A DNA stretch of 64,000 nt, taken from the NCBI GenBank assembly GCA_965209105.1, contig CBDBQB010000039.1, positions 248,001 through 312,000 on the forward strand. The letters run 5' to 3'. Origin of the DNA: JAAELZ01 sp965209105 (lineage in GTDB: Bacteria > Pseudomonadota > Gammaproteobacteria > Arenicellales > Poriferihabitantaceae). Under the pieces are notes generated by a model. That model saw only the letters and a list, made by a program, of their open reading frames with translations. It had not been told where the DNA came from and made no database searches. This document shows positions 8,455 to 18,370 of the stretch, piece after piece. Made by a program: the position numbers and the translations under genes. The stretch's first letter is position 1. The number at the start of each line of letters is the position of its first letter.

Positions 8455-11400
8455 ATGAAAGATATATTCAACCTTTTTAAGCACGAAGATAAATCCGAAG
8501 ACTTTGACGCCATTCGTGTTGAAATCGCCTCGCCGGCAAAAATACGTTCTTGGTCATACGGCGAAGTAAAGAAGCCCGAAACCATTAACTACCGTACTTT
8601 CCGTCCTGAGCGAGACGGTTTATTTTGCGCCAAATTGTTTGGCCCCATGAACGATTTTGAGTGTTTGTGTGGAAAATACAAGCGCTTGAAGCACCGTGGT
8701 GTGGTCTGCGAAAAGTGTGGTGTAGAAGTAACCAAGGCAGAAGTGCGTCGTGAGCGCATGGGCCATATTGAGCTGGCCGCGCCCTGTGCACATATTTGGT
8801 TCTTAAAGTCATTGCCATCGCGCTTAGGTTTATTGCTTGATATGACGGTTCGTGAAATCGAACGCGTTTTGTATTTTGAGGCCTATGTGGTCACTGAGCC
8901 CGGTTATTCTGATTTTGAACGCGGTGCGATGTTGACCGAAGATAAATATATTGATGCCGTAGAAGAGTGGGGCGATCAATTTGAAGCCAGCATGGGGGCT
9001 GAGGCCATCAAAAATTTATTACAGTCGATCGATCTGAAAGAAGAGTCCGAGATGCTGTATGCCGAACTCGATGCCACCAAGTCAGAAACCAAGATCAAGA
9101 AGTTTTCTAAGCGTCTTAAAGTGGTTGAAGCCTTTATTAAGTCGGGTAATAAGCCGGAGTGGATGATTCTGGATGTTTTGCCGGTACTGCCACCTGATTT
9201 ACGCCCCTTGGTGCCCTTAGAGGGCGGACGATTTGCCACCTCTGACCTAAACGATTTATATCGACGCGTGATCAATCGTAATAATCGTCTTGCACGATTG
9301 CTGGAGCTCAGCGCACCGGACATCATCATTGCTAACGAGAAACGCATGTTGCAAGAAGCGGTCGATGCGCTGATTGATAATGGTCGTCGCGGCAAAGCCA
9401 TATTAGGCTCCAACAAGCGTCAGCTTAAGTCCTTGGCGGACATGATCAAGGGCAAGCAGGGTCGCTTCCGTCAAAACTTGCTTGGTAAGCGAGTGGATTA
9501 CTCGGGTCGTTCAGTGATCGTGGTCGGGCCAACTTTAAAACTGCATCAGTGTGGCTTGCCCAAAAAAATGGCCTTGGAGCTGTTCAAGCCGTTTATCTTC
9601 TCTATAATTATTGGCAGAGAACACGCTTCTAATATTAAGCAGGCAAAAAAATTAGTCGAACAAGAAACGACGTTAGTGTGGGATATTCTTGATGAAGTTG
9701 TCCGCGAGCATCCCGTGATGCTCAACCGCGCGCCCACTTTGCACCGCTTAGGCATCCAAGCTTTCGAGCCAGTGCTGATTGAGGGTAAGGCGATTCAGTT
9801 ACACCCTCTAGTCTGTACACCGTATAACGCAGATTTCGACGGCGATCAAATGGCTGTTCACGTGCCTTTGTCACTCGAAGCACAGCTTGAAGCCAGAACG
9901 CTGATGATGTCGACCAATAACGTCTTATCACCGGCGAATGGTGAGCCGGTCATTGTTCCCTCGCAAGATATTGTTTTAGGGCTTTACTATGTCACGCGTT
10001 CAAGTGTGGGTGCCAAGGGCGAAGGCACTTTCTACGGCAACACCAATGAAGTACGGCGTGCGATTGAAATGGGGGAGCTTTCTTATCACGCTAAAGTCAA
10101 AGTCCGCTTGCCCGAGATCAAAGGAGAAGATTCCCGCGAGCAATTGAAACTGCATGATACGACCGCGGGTCGCGCAATTTTGACAGACATTTTGCCTGAC
10201 GGCGCGCCGATCTCATTATTAGAAAAGCCGCTGAAGAAAAAGCAAATTTCTGGCCTGATCAATTACGTATATCGTGAAATTGGTCTTAAAGAAGCGGTTA
10301 TTTTCGCCGATCAACTGATGTATGCCGGCTTTGAAATGGCAGCGAAATCAGGTGTGTCAATCTGTCTAAACGACATGGAGATTCCGAAAGAGAAAGATAA
10401 AATTTTGGATGGCTCATTGAAAGAAGTCAAAGACATTCAGACGCAGTATTCCAATGGTCTGTTGACCAACGGCGAACGCTACAACAAGGTGGTTGATATC
10501 TGGACTCGAACATCTGAAAAGGTGGCGACTGCGATGATGGATCGTCTAGGGGTCGAAACTGTTATCGATGCTGATGGTAATAAAGTAGAGCAAGAATCGT
10601 TTAACTCAATCTATATGATGGCGGATTCGGGCGCGCGGGGCTCACACGCTCAAATTAGACAACTCGCGGGTATGCGCGGCTTGATGGCAAAGCCCGATGG
10701 CTCGATCATCGAAACGCCCATCCGTGCGAATTTTCGCGAAGGCTTGAATGTCAGCGAATACTTTATTTCAACCCACGGCGCGCGTAAAGGGCTGGCCGAT
10801 ACAGCTCTTAAAACTGCGAACTCGGGATACCTGACCCGCCGCCTAGTCGATGTTTGCCAAGATTTAGTGGTGACTGAGGATGATTGCGGGACAGAAATTG
10901 GCATGACCAAAGAAGCGCTGGTACAAGGCGGCGATGTCGTGATTCCCTTGAGCGACCGAATTTTGGGTCGTTTCCCAGCGAAACCAGTTATCGATGGCGC
11001 CAGCGGCGAAGTCATTGCGTCAGTCGATGAAATGATCGACGAAGAAATGGTGGCTAGAATCGAAGAAGCAAATGTGCCTTCTATCGATGTGCGGTCAGCG
11101 GTGAAATGCGAAACCCGTTACGGGGTGTGCGCAAAATGCTATGGCCGAGATTTGGGTCGGGGGCATCAGATCAATAAAGGTGAAGCGGTGGGTGTAATCG
11201 CGGCGCAGTCAATTGGCGAGCCGGGAACCCAGTTGACAATGCGTACCTTCCATATTGGTGGGGCGGCTTCAGCGGGAACGGTTATTAGTAATATCGAAGT
11301 CAAAACCAGCGGTAAGGCGGTGTTGCGTGATGTTAAGTCTGTCACCAATTCCGATAAGAAAGAAGTTATTACGACTCGTTCAGGCGAACTCATTATTCGG

Positions 11401-12687
11401 GACAGCAATGGCGTCGAGCGTGAACGCCATAAGCTGCCTTATGGTGCGGTTTTAACCGTTGCCGAAGGCGATAAGATTGCCATCGGCGATATCGTGGCGA
11501 CTTGGGATCCACATACGACACCTGTCATTACTGAAGTGGCGGGTAAAGTAGACTTCGTTGACTTCCACGAGGGAGTGACTGTCAATAAGCAAACCGATGA
11601 CATTACGGGCGTATCGACGTTCGTGGTGCGTGAGTCTGCTGAGCGACGCGGTGCAGCACAAGATATCAAACCAACGATTATCTTACTCGAGAAAAACGGC
11701 GAACCGACAACGATCCCTGGCACTGAATTGCCCGCCAGATACCAGCTGCCACCGGGTGCGATTGTTGAGTTTGACGCGGGTCATCAGCTCAAGGTCGGTG
11801 ATACAGTCGCGCGTATTCCACAAGATTCCACGCGAACGCGTGATATCACGGGGGGTTTACCGCGCGTGGCGGAGCTATTTGAGGCGCGAAAACCTAAAGA
11901 GCCCTCCATGTTGGCGTTTGAGACGGGGGTGGTTTCGTTCGGTAAAGAAACCAAAACAAAGAACCGTTTGGTGATTACCAATGATTTGGGTGAGAGTGTT
12001 GAAACCTTGGTCGCCAAGACACGTTCAATCAGTGTGTTTGAAGGCGAGCATGTTGAGCGCGGTGATGTGGTTGTTGAAGGATTGCCCGTGGCCGCAGATA
12101 TTCTTGAATTTAGAGGGATTGAAGCACTGGCGGGATATATCGTCGACGAAGTTCAAGATGTCTATCGTCTACAGGGCGTAAAAATTGACGACAAGCATAT
12201 CGAAGTGATTGTGCGTCAGATGTTACGCAAAGCACGTATTACGGATCCAGGTGATACGAGTTACTTGCCGGGCGAGCAGGTTGAAAAAGCGCACATGTTG
12301 GATGAAAACGATATGCTGGTGAGTAAAGATAAGAAGCCGGCCGAATGGGCGCCCGTCTTATTGGGAATTACCAAGGCATCTTTATTGACGGATTCATTTA
12401 TCTCCGCTGCATCATTCCAAGAGACTACCCGAGTATTGACGGAAGCATCGATCAACGGGAAAGTCGATCGATTACGAGGTTTGAAAGAGAACGTAATAGT
12501 CGGGCGATTGATTCCTGCGGGAACGGGATTAGCCTACCACCAAGAACGTGCACGTGTACGCGCTGAGCGATTGGCCGCAGGTGAGATGGACTTGGATCAA
12601 TTGATTGCGCAAGAGCTCGCCAATACGGCTGAGACGGTACAAAGTACCGCTGCAAATGTTGCTGAGGAGAGCGCGGTAAACGATTAA
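8455..12687 (+). CDS. rpoC: DNA-directed RNA polymerase subunit beta'
   Basis: Largest RNA polymerase subunit, 1410 residues, close to the E. coli length. The active-site motif NADFDGDQM is at residues 458-466, placing the Mg-binding Asp residues at 460, 462 and 464 exactly as in E. coli. The N-terminal zinc site (CLCGKYKRLKHRGVVCEKC) and the second zinc site near residue 890 (CETRYGVCAKCYGRDLGRG) are both complete. The C-terminal part carries the usual GGLPRVAELFEARKPK. Translation ends 158 nt before rpsL, with a new promoter in between. Confidence 0.98.
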   Translation: MKDIFNLFKHEDKSEDFDAIRVEIASPAKIRSWSYGEVKKPETINYRTFRPERDGLFCAKLFGPMNDFECLCGKYKRLKHRGVVCEKCGVEVTKAEVRRERMGHIELAAPCAHIWFLKSLPSRLGLLLDMTVREIERVLYFEAYVVTEPGYSDFERGAMLTEDKYIDAVEEWGDQFEASMGAEAIKNLLQSIDLKEESEMLYAELDATKSETKIKKFSKRLKVVEAFIKSGNKPEWMILDVLPVLPPDLRPLVPLEGGRFATSDLNDLYRRVINRNNRLARLLELSAPDIIIANEKRMLQEAVDALIDNGRRGKAILGSNKRQLKSLADMIKGKQGRFRQNLLGKRVDYSGRSVIVVGPTLKLHQCGLPKKMALELFKPFIFSIIIGREHASNIKQAKKLVEQETTLVWDILDEVVREHPVMLNRAPTLHRLGIQAFEPVLIEGKAIQLHPLVCTPYNADFDGDQMAVHVPLSLEAQLEARTLMMSTNNVLSPANGEPVIVPSQDIVLGLYYVTRSSVGAKGEGTFYGNTNEVRRAIEMGELSYHAKVKVRLPEIKGEDSREQLKLHDTTAGRAILTDILPDGAPISLLEKPLKKKQISGLINYVYREIGLKEAVIFADQLMYAGFEMAAKSGVSICLNDMEIPKEKDKILDGSLKEVKDIQTQYSNGLLTNGERYNKVVDIWTRTSEKVATAMMDRLGVETVIDADGNKVEQESFNSIYMMADSGARGSHAQIRQLAGMRGLMAKPDGSIIETPIRANFREGLNVSEYFISTHGARKGLADTALKTANSGYLTRRLVDVCQDLVVTEDDCGTEIGMTKEALVQGGDVVIPLSDRILGRFPAKPVIDGASGEVIASVDEMIDEEMVARIEEANVPSIDVRSAVKCETRYGVCAKCYGRDLGRGHQINKGEAVGVIAAQSIGEPGTQLTMRTFHIGGAASAGTVISNIEVKTSGKAVLRDVKSVTNSDKKEVITTRSGELIIRDSNGVERERHKLPYGAVLTVAEGDKIAIGDIVATWDPHTTPVITEVAGKVDFVDFHEGVTVNKQTDDITGVSTFVVRESAERRGAAQDIKPTIILLEKNGEPTTIPGTELPARYQLPPGAIVEFDAGHQLKVGDTVARIPQDSTRTRDITGGLPRVAELFEARKPKEPSMLAFETGVVSFGKETKTKNRLVITNDLGESVETLVAKTRSISVFEGEHVERGDVVVEGLPVAADILEFRGIEALAGYIVDEVQDVYRLQGVKIDDKHIEVIVRQMLRKARITDPGDTSYLPGEQVEKAHMLDENDMLVSKDKKPAEWAPVLLGITKASLLTDSFISAASFQETTRVLTEASINGKVDRLRGLKENVIVGRLIPAGTGLAYHQERARVRAERLAAGEMDLDQLIAQELANTAETVQSTAANVAEESAVND

Positions 12688-12744
12688 GAGAATTGATCGT
12701 GAATCAGGCATTTATATCGAATCAAATTCAAGTTCAAATTAGTC

Positions 12745-12773
12745 TTGACAGCTTTGGTCTAAGTGCCTAGAAT
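12745..12773 (+). promoter_or_regulatory. Strong sigma-70 promoter upstream of rpsL
   Basis: A perfect -35 box TTGACA (12745-12750), a 17-nt spacer and a -10 box TAGAAT (12768-12773) lie 72 nt before the rpsL start. A G+C-rich discriminator (TCGCCGCCC) follows, a feature of stringently controlled ribosomal promoters. It is the only near-consensus promoter I found between rpoC and the end of the ribosomal block, so it may drive the str genes and much of the S10-spc-alpha run. Confidence 0.7.
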
Positions 12774-12844
12774 TCGCCGCCCTTTTGTCGCACAGTGCGA
12801 TAAAAATAGTGGTTTTTTATTAACGGTTTACAAAGAATTTTTTC

Positions 12845-13219
12845 ATGCCAACAATTAACCAATTGGTTAGAAAGCCTAGAAAAAAGCAGGTACAGAAATC
12901 TAAGGTACCCGCGCTAGAAGCATGTCCTCAAAAACGGGGTGTTTGTACGCGTGTGTATACCACTACCCCAAAGAAGCCCAACTCAGCTTTGCGTAAGGTC
13001 GCACGTGTGCGACTGACAAACAAATATGAGGTGAGTTCGTACATTGGGGGAGAAGGCCATAATTTACAAGAACACTCCGTCGTATTAATCCGCGGCGGCC
13101 GTGTTAAAGATTTACCGGGTGTGCGCTATCACGTTGTACGTGGTGCTTTAGATACCTCGGGTGTTCCAGATCGCCGTCAGGGTCGGTCTAAATACGGAGC
13201 AAAGCGACCCAAGTCCTAA
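12845..13219 (+). CDS. rpsL: 30S ribosomal protein S12
   Basis: S12 lies at the decoding centre and governs accuracy. At 124 residues it has the standard length. The loops that carry streptomycin-resistance changes are intact with Lys43 and Lys88 (TTTPKKPNSALRK; GGRVKDLPGVRYH), predicting the sensitive form. Asp89 is the usual beta-methylthiolation site. It is the first gene of the str group and follows a near-consensus promoter. Confidence 0.97.
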   Translation: MPTINQLVRKPRKKQVQKSKVPALEACPQKRGVCTRVYTTTPKKPNSALRKVARVRLTNKYEVSSYIGGEGHNLQEHSVVLIRGGRVKDLPGVRYHVVRGALDTSGVPDRRQGRSKYGAKRPKS

Positions 13220-13435
13220 GGACTTTAATCACATTGCGTTGGGGATGTAGCACATCTTCATATTAAAACGCAGATCATAAACTCCTAGCAATAACGAATC
13301 ACCGCAATTAGGAGTTGCCTTCAAACCGCTAAGGTTCGATGGTCAATGGGGTGGTTCGAGTTACAATTTAAAATTTTGCGACGTAGCGTCGATAGATGAC
13401 GCTGGGTCAAGTATTAGTATTCTATCGAGCACAAT
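13220..13435 (+). promoter_or_regulatory. rpsL-rpsG spacer with several hairpins, candidate S7 repressor site
   Basis: This 216-nt gap is unusually long for the cluster and is structured. It contains GATGT-AGC-ACATC (about 13244-13256), an 8-bp inverted repeat AACTCCTA (13280-13287) with TAGGAGTT (13309-13316), and a CGACG-TAG-CGTCG hairpin at about 13379-13391 shortly before rpsG. In E. coli S7 binds the rpsL-rpsG intercistronic region to repress rpsG translation. The location fits, but the S7 recognition structure was not matched in detail. Confidence 0.4.
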
Positions 13436-13906
13436 ATGCCTAGAAGACGCGAAGTACCTAAACGAGACATTTTGCCTGATCCTAAATATAAAGATCAGAC
13501 AATTGCCAAGTTCATCAATACGATTATGTCGGATGGTAAGAAATCCGTCGCAGAACGCATCATGTATGGTGCGCTGAGTACGATTGAAGAGCGTGGCAAA
13601 GGTGATCCCGTTGAAATCTTCAATGTCGCCTTGGAAAAAGTGAGCCCATCGGTCGAAGTTAAAAGTCGACGAGTCGGCGGTGCAACCTATCAAGTGCCGA
13701 TAGAAGTGCGTCCTAGCCGCCAAGTCGCCTTAGCAATGCGCTGGTTGGTGGATGCAGCACGTCACCGTGGTGAGAAAACCATGATGTTGCGTTTGGCAGG
13801 CGAATTAATAGATGCGGCTGACGAGCGAGGCGCTGCGGTTAAGAAACGAGAAGATACGCATAAGATGGCAGAAGCCAATAAGGCGTTCTCACATTTCAGA
13901 TTTTAA
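13436..13906 (+). CDS. rpsG: 30S ribosomal protein S7
   Basis: S7 nucleates assembly of the small-subunit head and contacts E-site tRNA. The product has 156 residues with the classic opening MPRRREVPKRDILPDPKY and the conserved KVSPSVEVKSRRVGGATYQVP segment. The start ATG is unambiguous. It stands between rpsL and fusA in the standard str order and may itself bind the spacer upstream. Confidence 0.97.
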   Translation: MPRRREVPKRDILPDPKYKDQTIAKFINTIMSDGKKSVAERIMYGALSTIEERGKGDPVEIFNVALEKVSPSVEVKSRRVGGATYQVPIEVRPSRQVALAMRWLVDAARHRGEKTMMLRLAGELIDAADERGAAVKKREDTHKMAEANKAFSHFRF

Positions 13907-13943
13907 TTAGATATTCGTTAATATAGTTTAAAGAGAAATTATT

Positions 13944-16046
13944 GTGGCCAGGAAAACTCCTTTAGAGCGTTACCGAAATGTGGGCATTATGGCGCATATC
14001 GATGCGGGTAAAACCACCACAACGGAGCGCATCTTATATTACACTGGCATCTCTCACAAAATTGGTGAGGTACACGATGGCAATGCCACCATGGACTGGA
14101 TGGAGCAAGAGCAAGAGCGTGGCATCACGATCACCTCTGCCGCGACCACGTGTTTTTGGTCGGGTATGGATAAAAGCTATGATGAGCATCGCATCAATAT
14201 AATCGATACGCCAGGCCACGTTGACTTTACTATTGAAGTAGAGCGCAGCTTACGCGTACTAGACGGTGCCTGCGCCGTATTTTGCGCGGTTGGCGGTGTA
14301 GAGCCTCAATCTGAAACAGTTTGGCGCCAAGCGAATAAGTACGCAGTACCGCGCATGGCTTTTGTCAATAAAATGGATCGAATTGGTGCGGATTATTTTC
14401 GTGTGATTGAGCAAATTGCCAGTCGCTTAGGTGCGAATCCTGTTTCCATGCAAGTACCGATTGGTGCTGAAGAGGATTTTGAAGGGGTCGTTGATCTGGT
14501 GAAAATGAAAGCCGTTTACTGGGAAAAAGAAAATATGGGTGTCTCCTTTGAGGAGAGAGACATTCCAGATGATTTGGTCGATGTTTGCCAAGAATATCGT
14601 GAGAAGTTGGTTGAGGCGGCAGCTGAATCTGATGAAGCGTTAATGAACAAATATTTCGATGAGGGCGACCTAAGCGAAGACGAAATCAGAAAAGGTATTC
14701 GCAGCCAAACTTTGACCAACGAAATTATCCCGGTGTTTTGCGGAACAGCTTTTAAGAATAAAGGCGTGCAAGCCATGCTGGATGGTATTGTAGATTATAT
14801 GCCGAGTCCTTTAGACGTGAAAGCGATTGAAGGCGAGAGCGAAACAGGCGAGCCAATAACGCGGAAAGCCGACGACAAGGCGCCTTTTGCAGCATTGGGA
14901 TTTAAGATCATGACCGACCCATTCGTGGGCCAGTTAGTATTCTTTCGTGTGTATTCAGGGGTGCTTAACTCGGGCGATACGGTATATAACTCCGTTAAGC
15001 AAAAGAAAGAACGTATCGGACGTATTTTGCAAATGCACTCGAACGATCGAGAAGAAATTAAAGAAGTACGTGCCGGTGATATTGCTGCAGCGGTCGGGCT
15101 CAAAACGATCACCACGGGTGATACCTTATGTGATCCGAAAGATATTGTTATTTTGGAGCGCATGGAGTTTCCTGAGCCGGTTATTTCGCAATCTGTTGAG
15201 CCAAAAACCAAGGTCGACCAAGAGAAGATGGGCATTGCGCTCGGTAAATTGGCGCAAGAAGATCCCTCGTTCCGAGTTCACACTGATCAAGAATCAGGTC
15301 AGACGATTATTTCGGGTATGGGCGAGTTACACCTAGACATCATTATTGACCGAATGAGACGCGAATTTGGCGTTGAAGGGAATGTGGGCAAGCCGCAGGT
15401 GGCGTATCGTGAAACGATTACGAAAATGGTTGAGCAAGAAGCGAAATACGCCAAACAAACCGGGGGTCGTGGTCAATATGGCCATGTCCATGTTCGCTTT
15501 GAGCCATTGCCCAAAAGCGATGATCCAGATGCGCCTAACTTTGAATTCGTTGATGCAATCAAAGGTGGGTCGGTGCCGCGTGAATACATTCCCTCGGTGC
15601 AAAAAGGGATTGAAGAAGCCATGGCCTCAGGCGTGGTGGCGGGTTATCCAATGTTGAATATACGCGCAACCTTATATGACGGTTCATATCATGATGTGGA
15701 TTCATCAGAGCATTCATTTAAAGCGGCTGGTATTCAAGCCTTCCGTGAAGGCGCGCGCGCTGCCAAGCCACAATTACTTGAGCCAATCATGGCGGTAGAA
15801 GTTATCACGCCTGAAGATTATATGGGCGGCGTGAACGGTGATATAAATTCCCGTCGCGGCGTCATTTTGGGGATGGAAGATACACCATCTGGTAAGCAAG
15901 TAAGGGCGGAAGTGCCTTTGTCTGAGATGTTTGGGTATTCAACATCGCTGCGTTCTGCGACCCAAGGCCGCGCTAACTATACGATGCAATTTGAGAAATA
16001 CATGCCAGTTCCGGCAAGTATTGCCGAAGAAATAGCCAAAGGCTAA
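13944..16046 (+). CDS. fusA: Elongation factor G
   Basis: EF-G is the GTPase that drives translocation and, with RRF, ribosome recycling. It is 700 residues long (E. coli 704). The G1 motif AHIDAGKTTTTE, the DTPGHVDF G3 motif and NKMD G4 motif are all present, followed by domain II (GQLVFFRVYSG) and domain IV (KQTGGRGQYGHV). The start is GTG at 13944, preceded by AAAGAGA; the conserved ARKTPLERYRNVGIMAH follows directly, so no ATG alternative is needed. The normal str position is between rpsG and tuf. Confidence 0.97.
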   Translation: MARKTPLERYRNVGIMAHIDAGKTTTTERILYYTGISHKIGEVHDGNATMDWMEQEQERGITITSAATTCFWSGMDKSYDEHRINIIDTPGHVDFTIEVERSLRVLDGACAVFCAVGGVEPQSETVWRQANKYAVPRMAFVNKMDRIGADYFRVIEQIASRLGANPVSMQVPIGAEEDFEGVVDLVKMKAVYWEKENMGVSFEERDIPDDLVDVCQEYREKLVEAAAESDEALMNKYFDEGDLSEDEIRKGIRSQTLTNEIIPVFCGTAFKNKGVQAMLDGIVDYMPSPLDVKAIEGESETGEPITRKADDKAPFAALGFKIMTDPFVGQLVFFRVYSGVLNSGDTVYNSVKQKKERIGRILQMHSNDREEIKEVRAGDIAAAVGLKTITTGDTLCDPKDIVILERMEFPEPVISQSVEPKTKVDQEKMGIALGKLAQEDPSFRVHTDQESGQTIISGMGELHLDIIIDRMRREFGVEGNVGKPQVAYRETITKMVEQEAKYAKQTGGRGQYGHVHVRFEPLPKSDDPDAPNFEFVDAIKGGSVPREYIPSVQKGIEEAMASGVVAGYPMLNIRATLYDGSYHDVDSSEHSFKAAGIQAFREGARAAKPQLLEPIMAVEVITPEDYMGGVNGDINSRRGVILGMEDTPSGKQVRAEVPLSEMFGYSTSLRSATQGRANYTMQFEKYMPVPASIAEEIAKG

Positions 16047-16107
16047 ATGAGTTTTATTAACACAATAGATTTGCGAGAATATTTAAGGGTATTACGAGGT
16101 AAAAGTC

Positions 16108-17298
16108 ATGTCTAAAGAAAAATTTGAAAGAAATAAGCCGCACGTTAACGTTGGCACGATAGGTCACGTTGATCACGGTAAAACCACCTTAACGGCGGCA
16201 TTGACGTCGGTATTGGGCGCAGAATTTGGCGGCGAAGTCAAAGCCTTCGCAGATATTGATAATGCGCCTGAAGAGCGAGAGCGTGGTATCACGATCTCCA
16301 CCGCTCACGTTGAATATGAGACAGCCAATCGTCACTACGCGCACGTCGATTGCCCGGGACACGCGGATTACGTTAAGAACATGATCACCGGCGCTGCCCA
16401 AATGGACGGCGCGATCTTGGTTTGTTCAGCGGCCGATGGCCCGATGCCTCAAACCCGTGAGCATATCTTGCTTTCACGTCAGGTGGGCGTTCCTTACATC
16501 ATTGTGTTCATGAACAAAGCGGACATGGTGGATGATGATGAGTTATTAGAGCTGGTAGAGATGGAGATCCGTGAGTTATTGGATTCTTACGATTTCCCAG
16601 GCGATGACACACCGGTTATCATTGGTTCTGCGCTGAAAGCCTTAGAGGGTGATGAGTCAGATATGGGTAAAGGCGCGATCATGAAGCTTGCCGATGCCTT
16701 GGACACTTACATTCCTCTACCTGAGCGTTTGGTGGATGGTGATTTTCTGATGCCGGTCGAAGATGTTTTTTCAATTTCAGGTCGTGGCACCGTTGTGACG
16801 GGCCGTATTGAGCGCGGTATTGTACATATAGGCGATGAGATTGAGATTGTCGGCGTAAAGCCCACTGAATTAACGACGTGTACGGGTGTAGAGATGTTCC
16901 GTAAGTTGTTGGATGAAGGTCAGGCGGGTGATAATGTTGGAATCTTATTGCGTGGCACTAAGCGTGAAGAGGTTGAGCGTGGTCAGGTACTGGCTAAGAA
17001 AGGTTCGATCACTCCGCACACTAAATTCGAAGCTGAGGTTTATATCCTGGGCAAAGAAGAAGGCGGCCGTCATACGCCGTTCTTCAAAGGTTATCGTCCA
17101 CAGTTTTATTTTAGAACCACAGACGTGACGGGCGAATGTATATTGCCCAAAGATGTTGAGATGGTCATGCCGGGCGATAATATCAATTTGAATGTTGAGC
17201 TGATCGCGCCGATCGCGATGGACGACGGCTTACGCTTTGCCATCCGCGAAGGTGGCCGCACAGTGGGTGCGGGCGTTGTGGTGAAAATCGTCGAATAA
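16108..17298 (+). CDS. tuf: Elongation factor Tu (second, complete tuf copy)
   Basis: Complete 396-residue EF-Tu. The GTPase motifs GHVDHGKTT, DCPGHADY and NKADMVDD are intact; the fourth has Ala where many relatives have Cys. Its last 407 bases match the partial tuf at the left edge at all but three positions. The gene is 61 nt after fusA and 33 nt before rpsJ, so it joins the str genes to the S10 cluster. The two copies stand as direct repeats about 16.9 kb apart with rpoBC between them. Confidence 0.98.
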   Translation: MSKEKFERNKPHVNVGTIGHVDHGKTTLTAALTSVLGAEFGGEVKAFADIDNAPEERERGITISTAHVEYETANRHYAHVDCPGHADYVKNMITGAAQMDGAILVCSAADGPMPQTREHILLSRQVGVPYIIVFMNKADMVDDDELLELVEMEIRELLDSYDFPGDDTPVIIGSALKALEGDESDMGKGAIMKLADALDTYIPLPERLVDGDFLMPVEDVFSISGRGTVVTGRIERGIVHIGDEIEIVGVKPTELTTCTGVEMFRKLLDEGQAGDNVGILLRGTKREEVERGQVLAKKGSITPHTKFEAEVYILGKEEGGRHTPFFKGYRPQFYFRTTDVTGECILPKDVEMVMPGDNINLNVELIAPIAMDDGLRFAIREGGRTVGAGVVVKIVE

Positions 17299-17331
17299 AT
17301 AATTTAGTATTCTTTTTTAGAGGCCAAAACA

Positions 17332-17649
17332 GTGAAAGTTGAGAGTCAAAAAATTCGCATCAGTTTAAAAGCGTATGATCACAAGATGATCGATCGATCT
17401 GCATTAGAGATCGTCAATACTGCGCGGCGGACCGGTGCAATGGTTAAGGGTCCGATTCCCTTGCCGACCAAGAAAGAACGCTTTGACATTTTGCGCTCGC
17501 CGCATGTCAACAAGACCTCTCGAGATCAACTCGAAATTAGAACACACAAACGTATTTTAGACATTATCGAACCCACGGATAAAACCGTTGATGCGCTGAT
17601 GAAGCTCGATTTATCGGCGGGTGTCGGCGTTGAGATTAAGCTCAACTAA
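17332..17649 (+). CDS. rpsJ: 30S ribosomal protein S10 (NusE)
   Basis: S10 is a head protein of the small subunit and, as NusE, bridges NusG and the antitermination complex. The 105 residues include KIRISLKAYDHKMIDRSA and GPIPLPTKKERFDILRSPHVNK. The start is GTG 17332 with AGAGG at 17319-17323. Only 33 nt separate it from tuf, so there is no room for the long L4-binding S10 leader of enterobacteria. Confidence 0.96.
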   Translation: MKVESQKIRISLKAYDHKMIDRSALEIVNTARRTGAMVKGPIPLPTKKERFDILRSPHVNKTSRDQLEIRTHKRILDIIEPTDKTVDALMKLDLSAGVGVEIKLN

Positions 17650-17686
17650 GTAATGTCGATACGCAAGAAGAATATAGGTTAAGAAA

Positions 17687-18340
17687 ATGGCTTTAGGTTT
17701 AATAGGTAAAAAAATAGGCATGACGCGCGTCTTTTCTGAAGACGGCGATTCTCAACCTGTTACGGTGATTGAAGTCACCGCCAACCGAATTACACAAATC
17801 CGTAATGTTGAAACAGACGGTTATCACGGTATTCAAGTGACCACCGGCACGCGCAATCCAAATCGCGTGAGCAAGGCGATGAAGGGCCATTTTGCAAAAG
17901 CAAAAGTTGAGGCGGGTCGAGGCGTTTGGGAATTTCGTGTCGATGCAGGACACGAATACGAAGCGGGCGGAGAGATCACTGTCGAGCTTTATGAGCAAGG
18001 CCAGTATGTAGACGTACAAGGCACTAGCATCGGTAAGGGCTTTGCCGGCGGTATGAAGCGCCATGGTTTTAAAGGCGGTCGTGCCACGCACGGTGTATCT
18101 AAGGCGCATCGATTGCCAGGCTCCATTGGTCAAAACCAAACGCCAGGTCGCGTATTTAAAGGCAAAAAAATGGCCGGTCACATGGGTGCAAGCACGGTCA
18201 CTCAGCAAGGGCTTGAGCTGGTACGGGTCGATTCAGAGCGTAATTTATTATTGGTTAAGGGTTCAGTCCCGGGCTCTAAAGGTGCGAATGTGGTGATCAC
18301 TCCTTCGATCAAAAACAAACAAAAGCAGGCTAGCGCGTAA
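17687..18340 (+). CDS. rplC: 50S ribosomal protein L3
   Basis: L3 is an early assembly protein reaching toward the peptidyl transferase centre. The 217-residue product begins MALGLIGKKIGMTRVF and carries the long extension FAGGMKRHGFKGG and GSIGQNQTPGRVFKG. The latter contains the Gln that PrmB methylates in E. coli. Second gene of the S10 cluster, in standard order. Confidence 0.97.
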   Translation: MALGLIGKKIGMTRVFSEDGDSQPVTVIEVTANRITQIRNVETDGYHGIQVTTGTRNPNRVSKAMKGHFAKAKVEAGRGVWEFRVDAGHEYEAGGEITVELYEQGQYVDVQGTSIGKGFAGGMKRHGFKGGRATHGVSKAHRLPGSIGQNQTPGRVFKGKKMAGHMGASTVTQQGLELVRVDSERNLLLVKGSVPGSKGANVVITPSIKNKQKQASA

Positions 18341-18370
18341 CCCGCGCAGATATTAAAGAGACGTAATCAA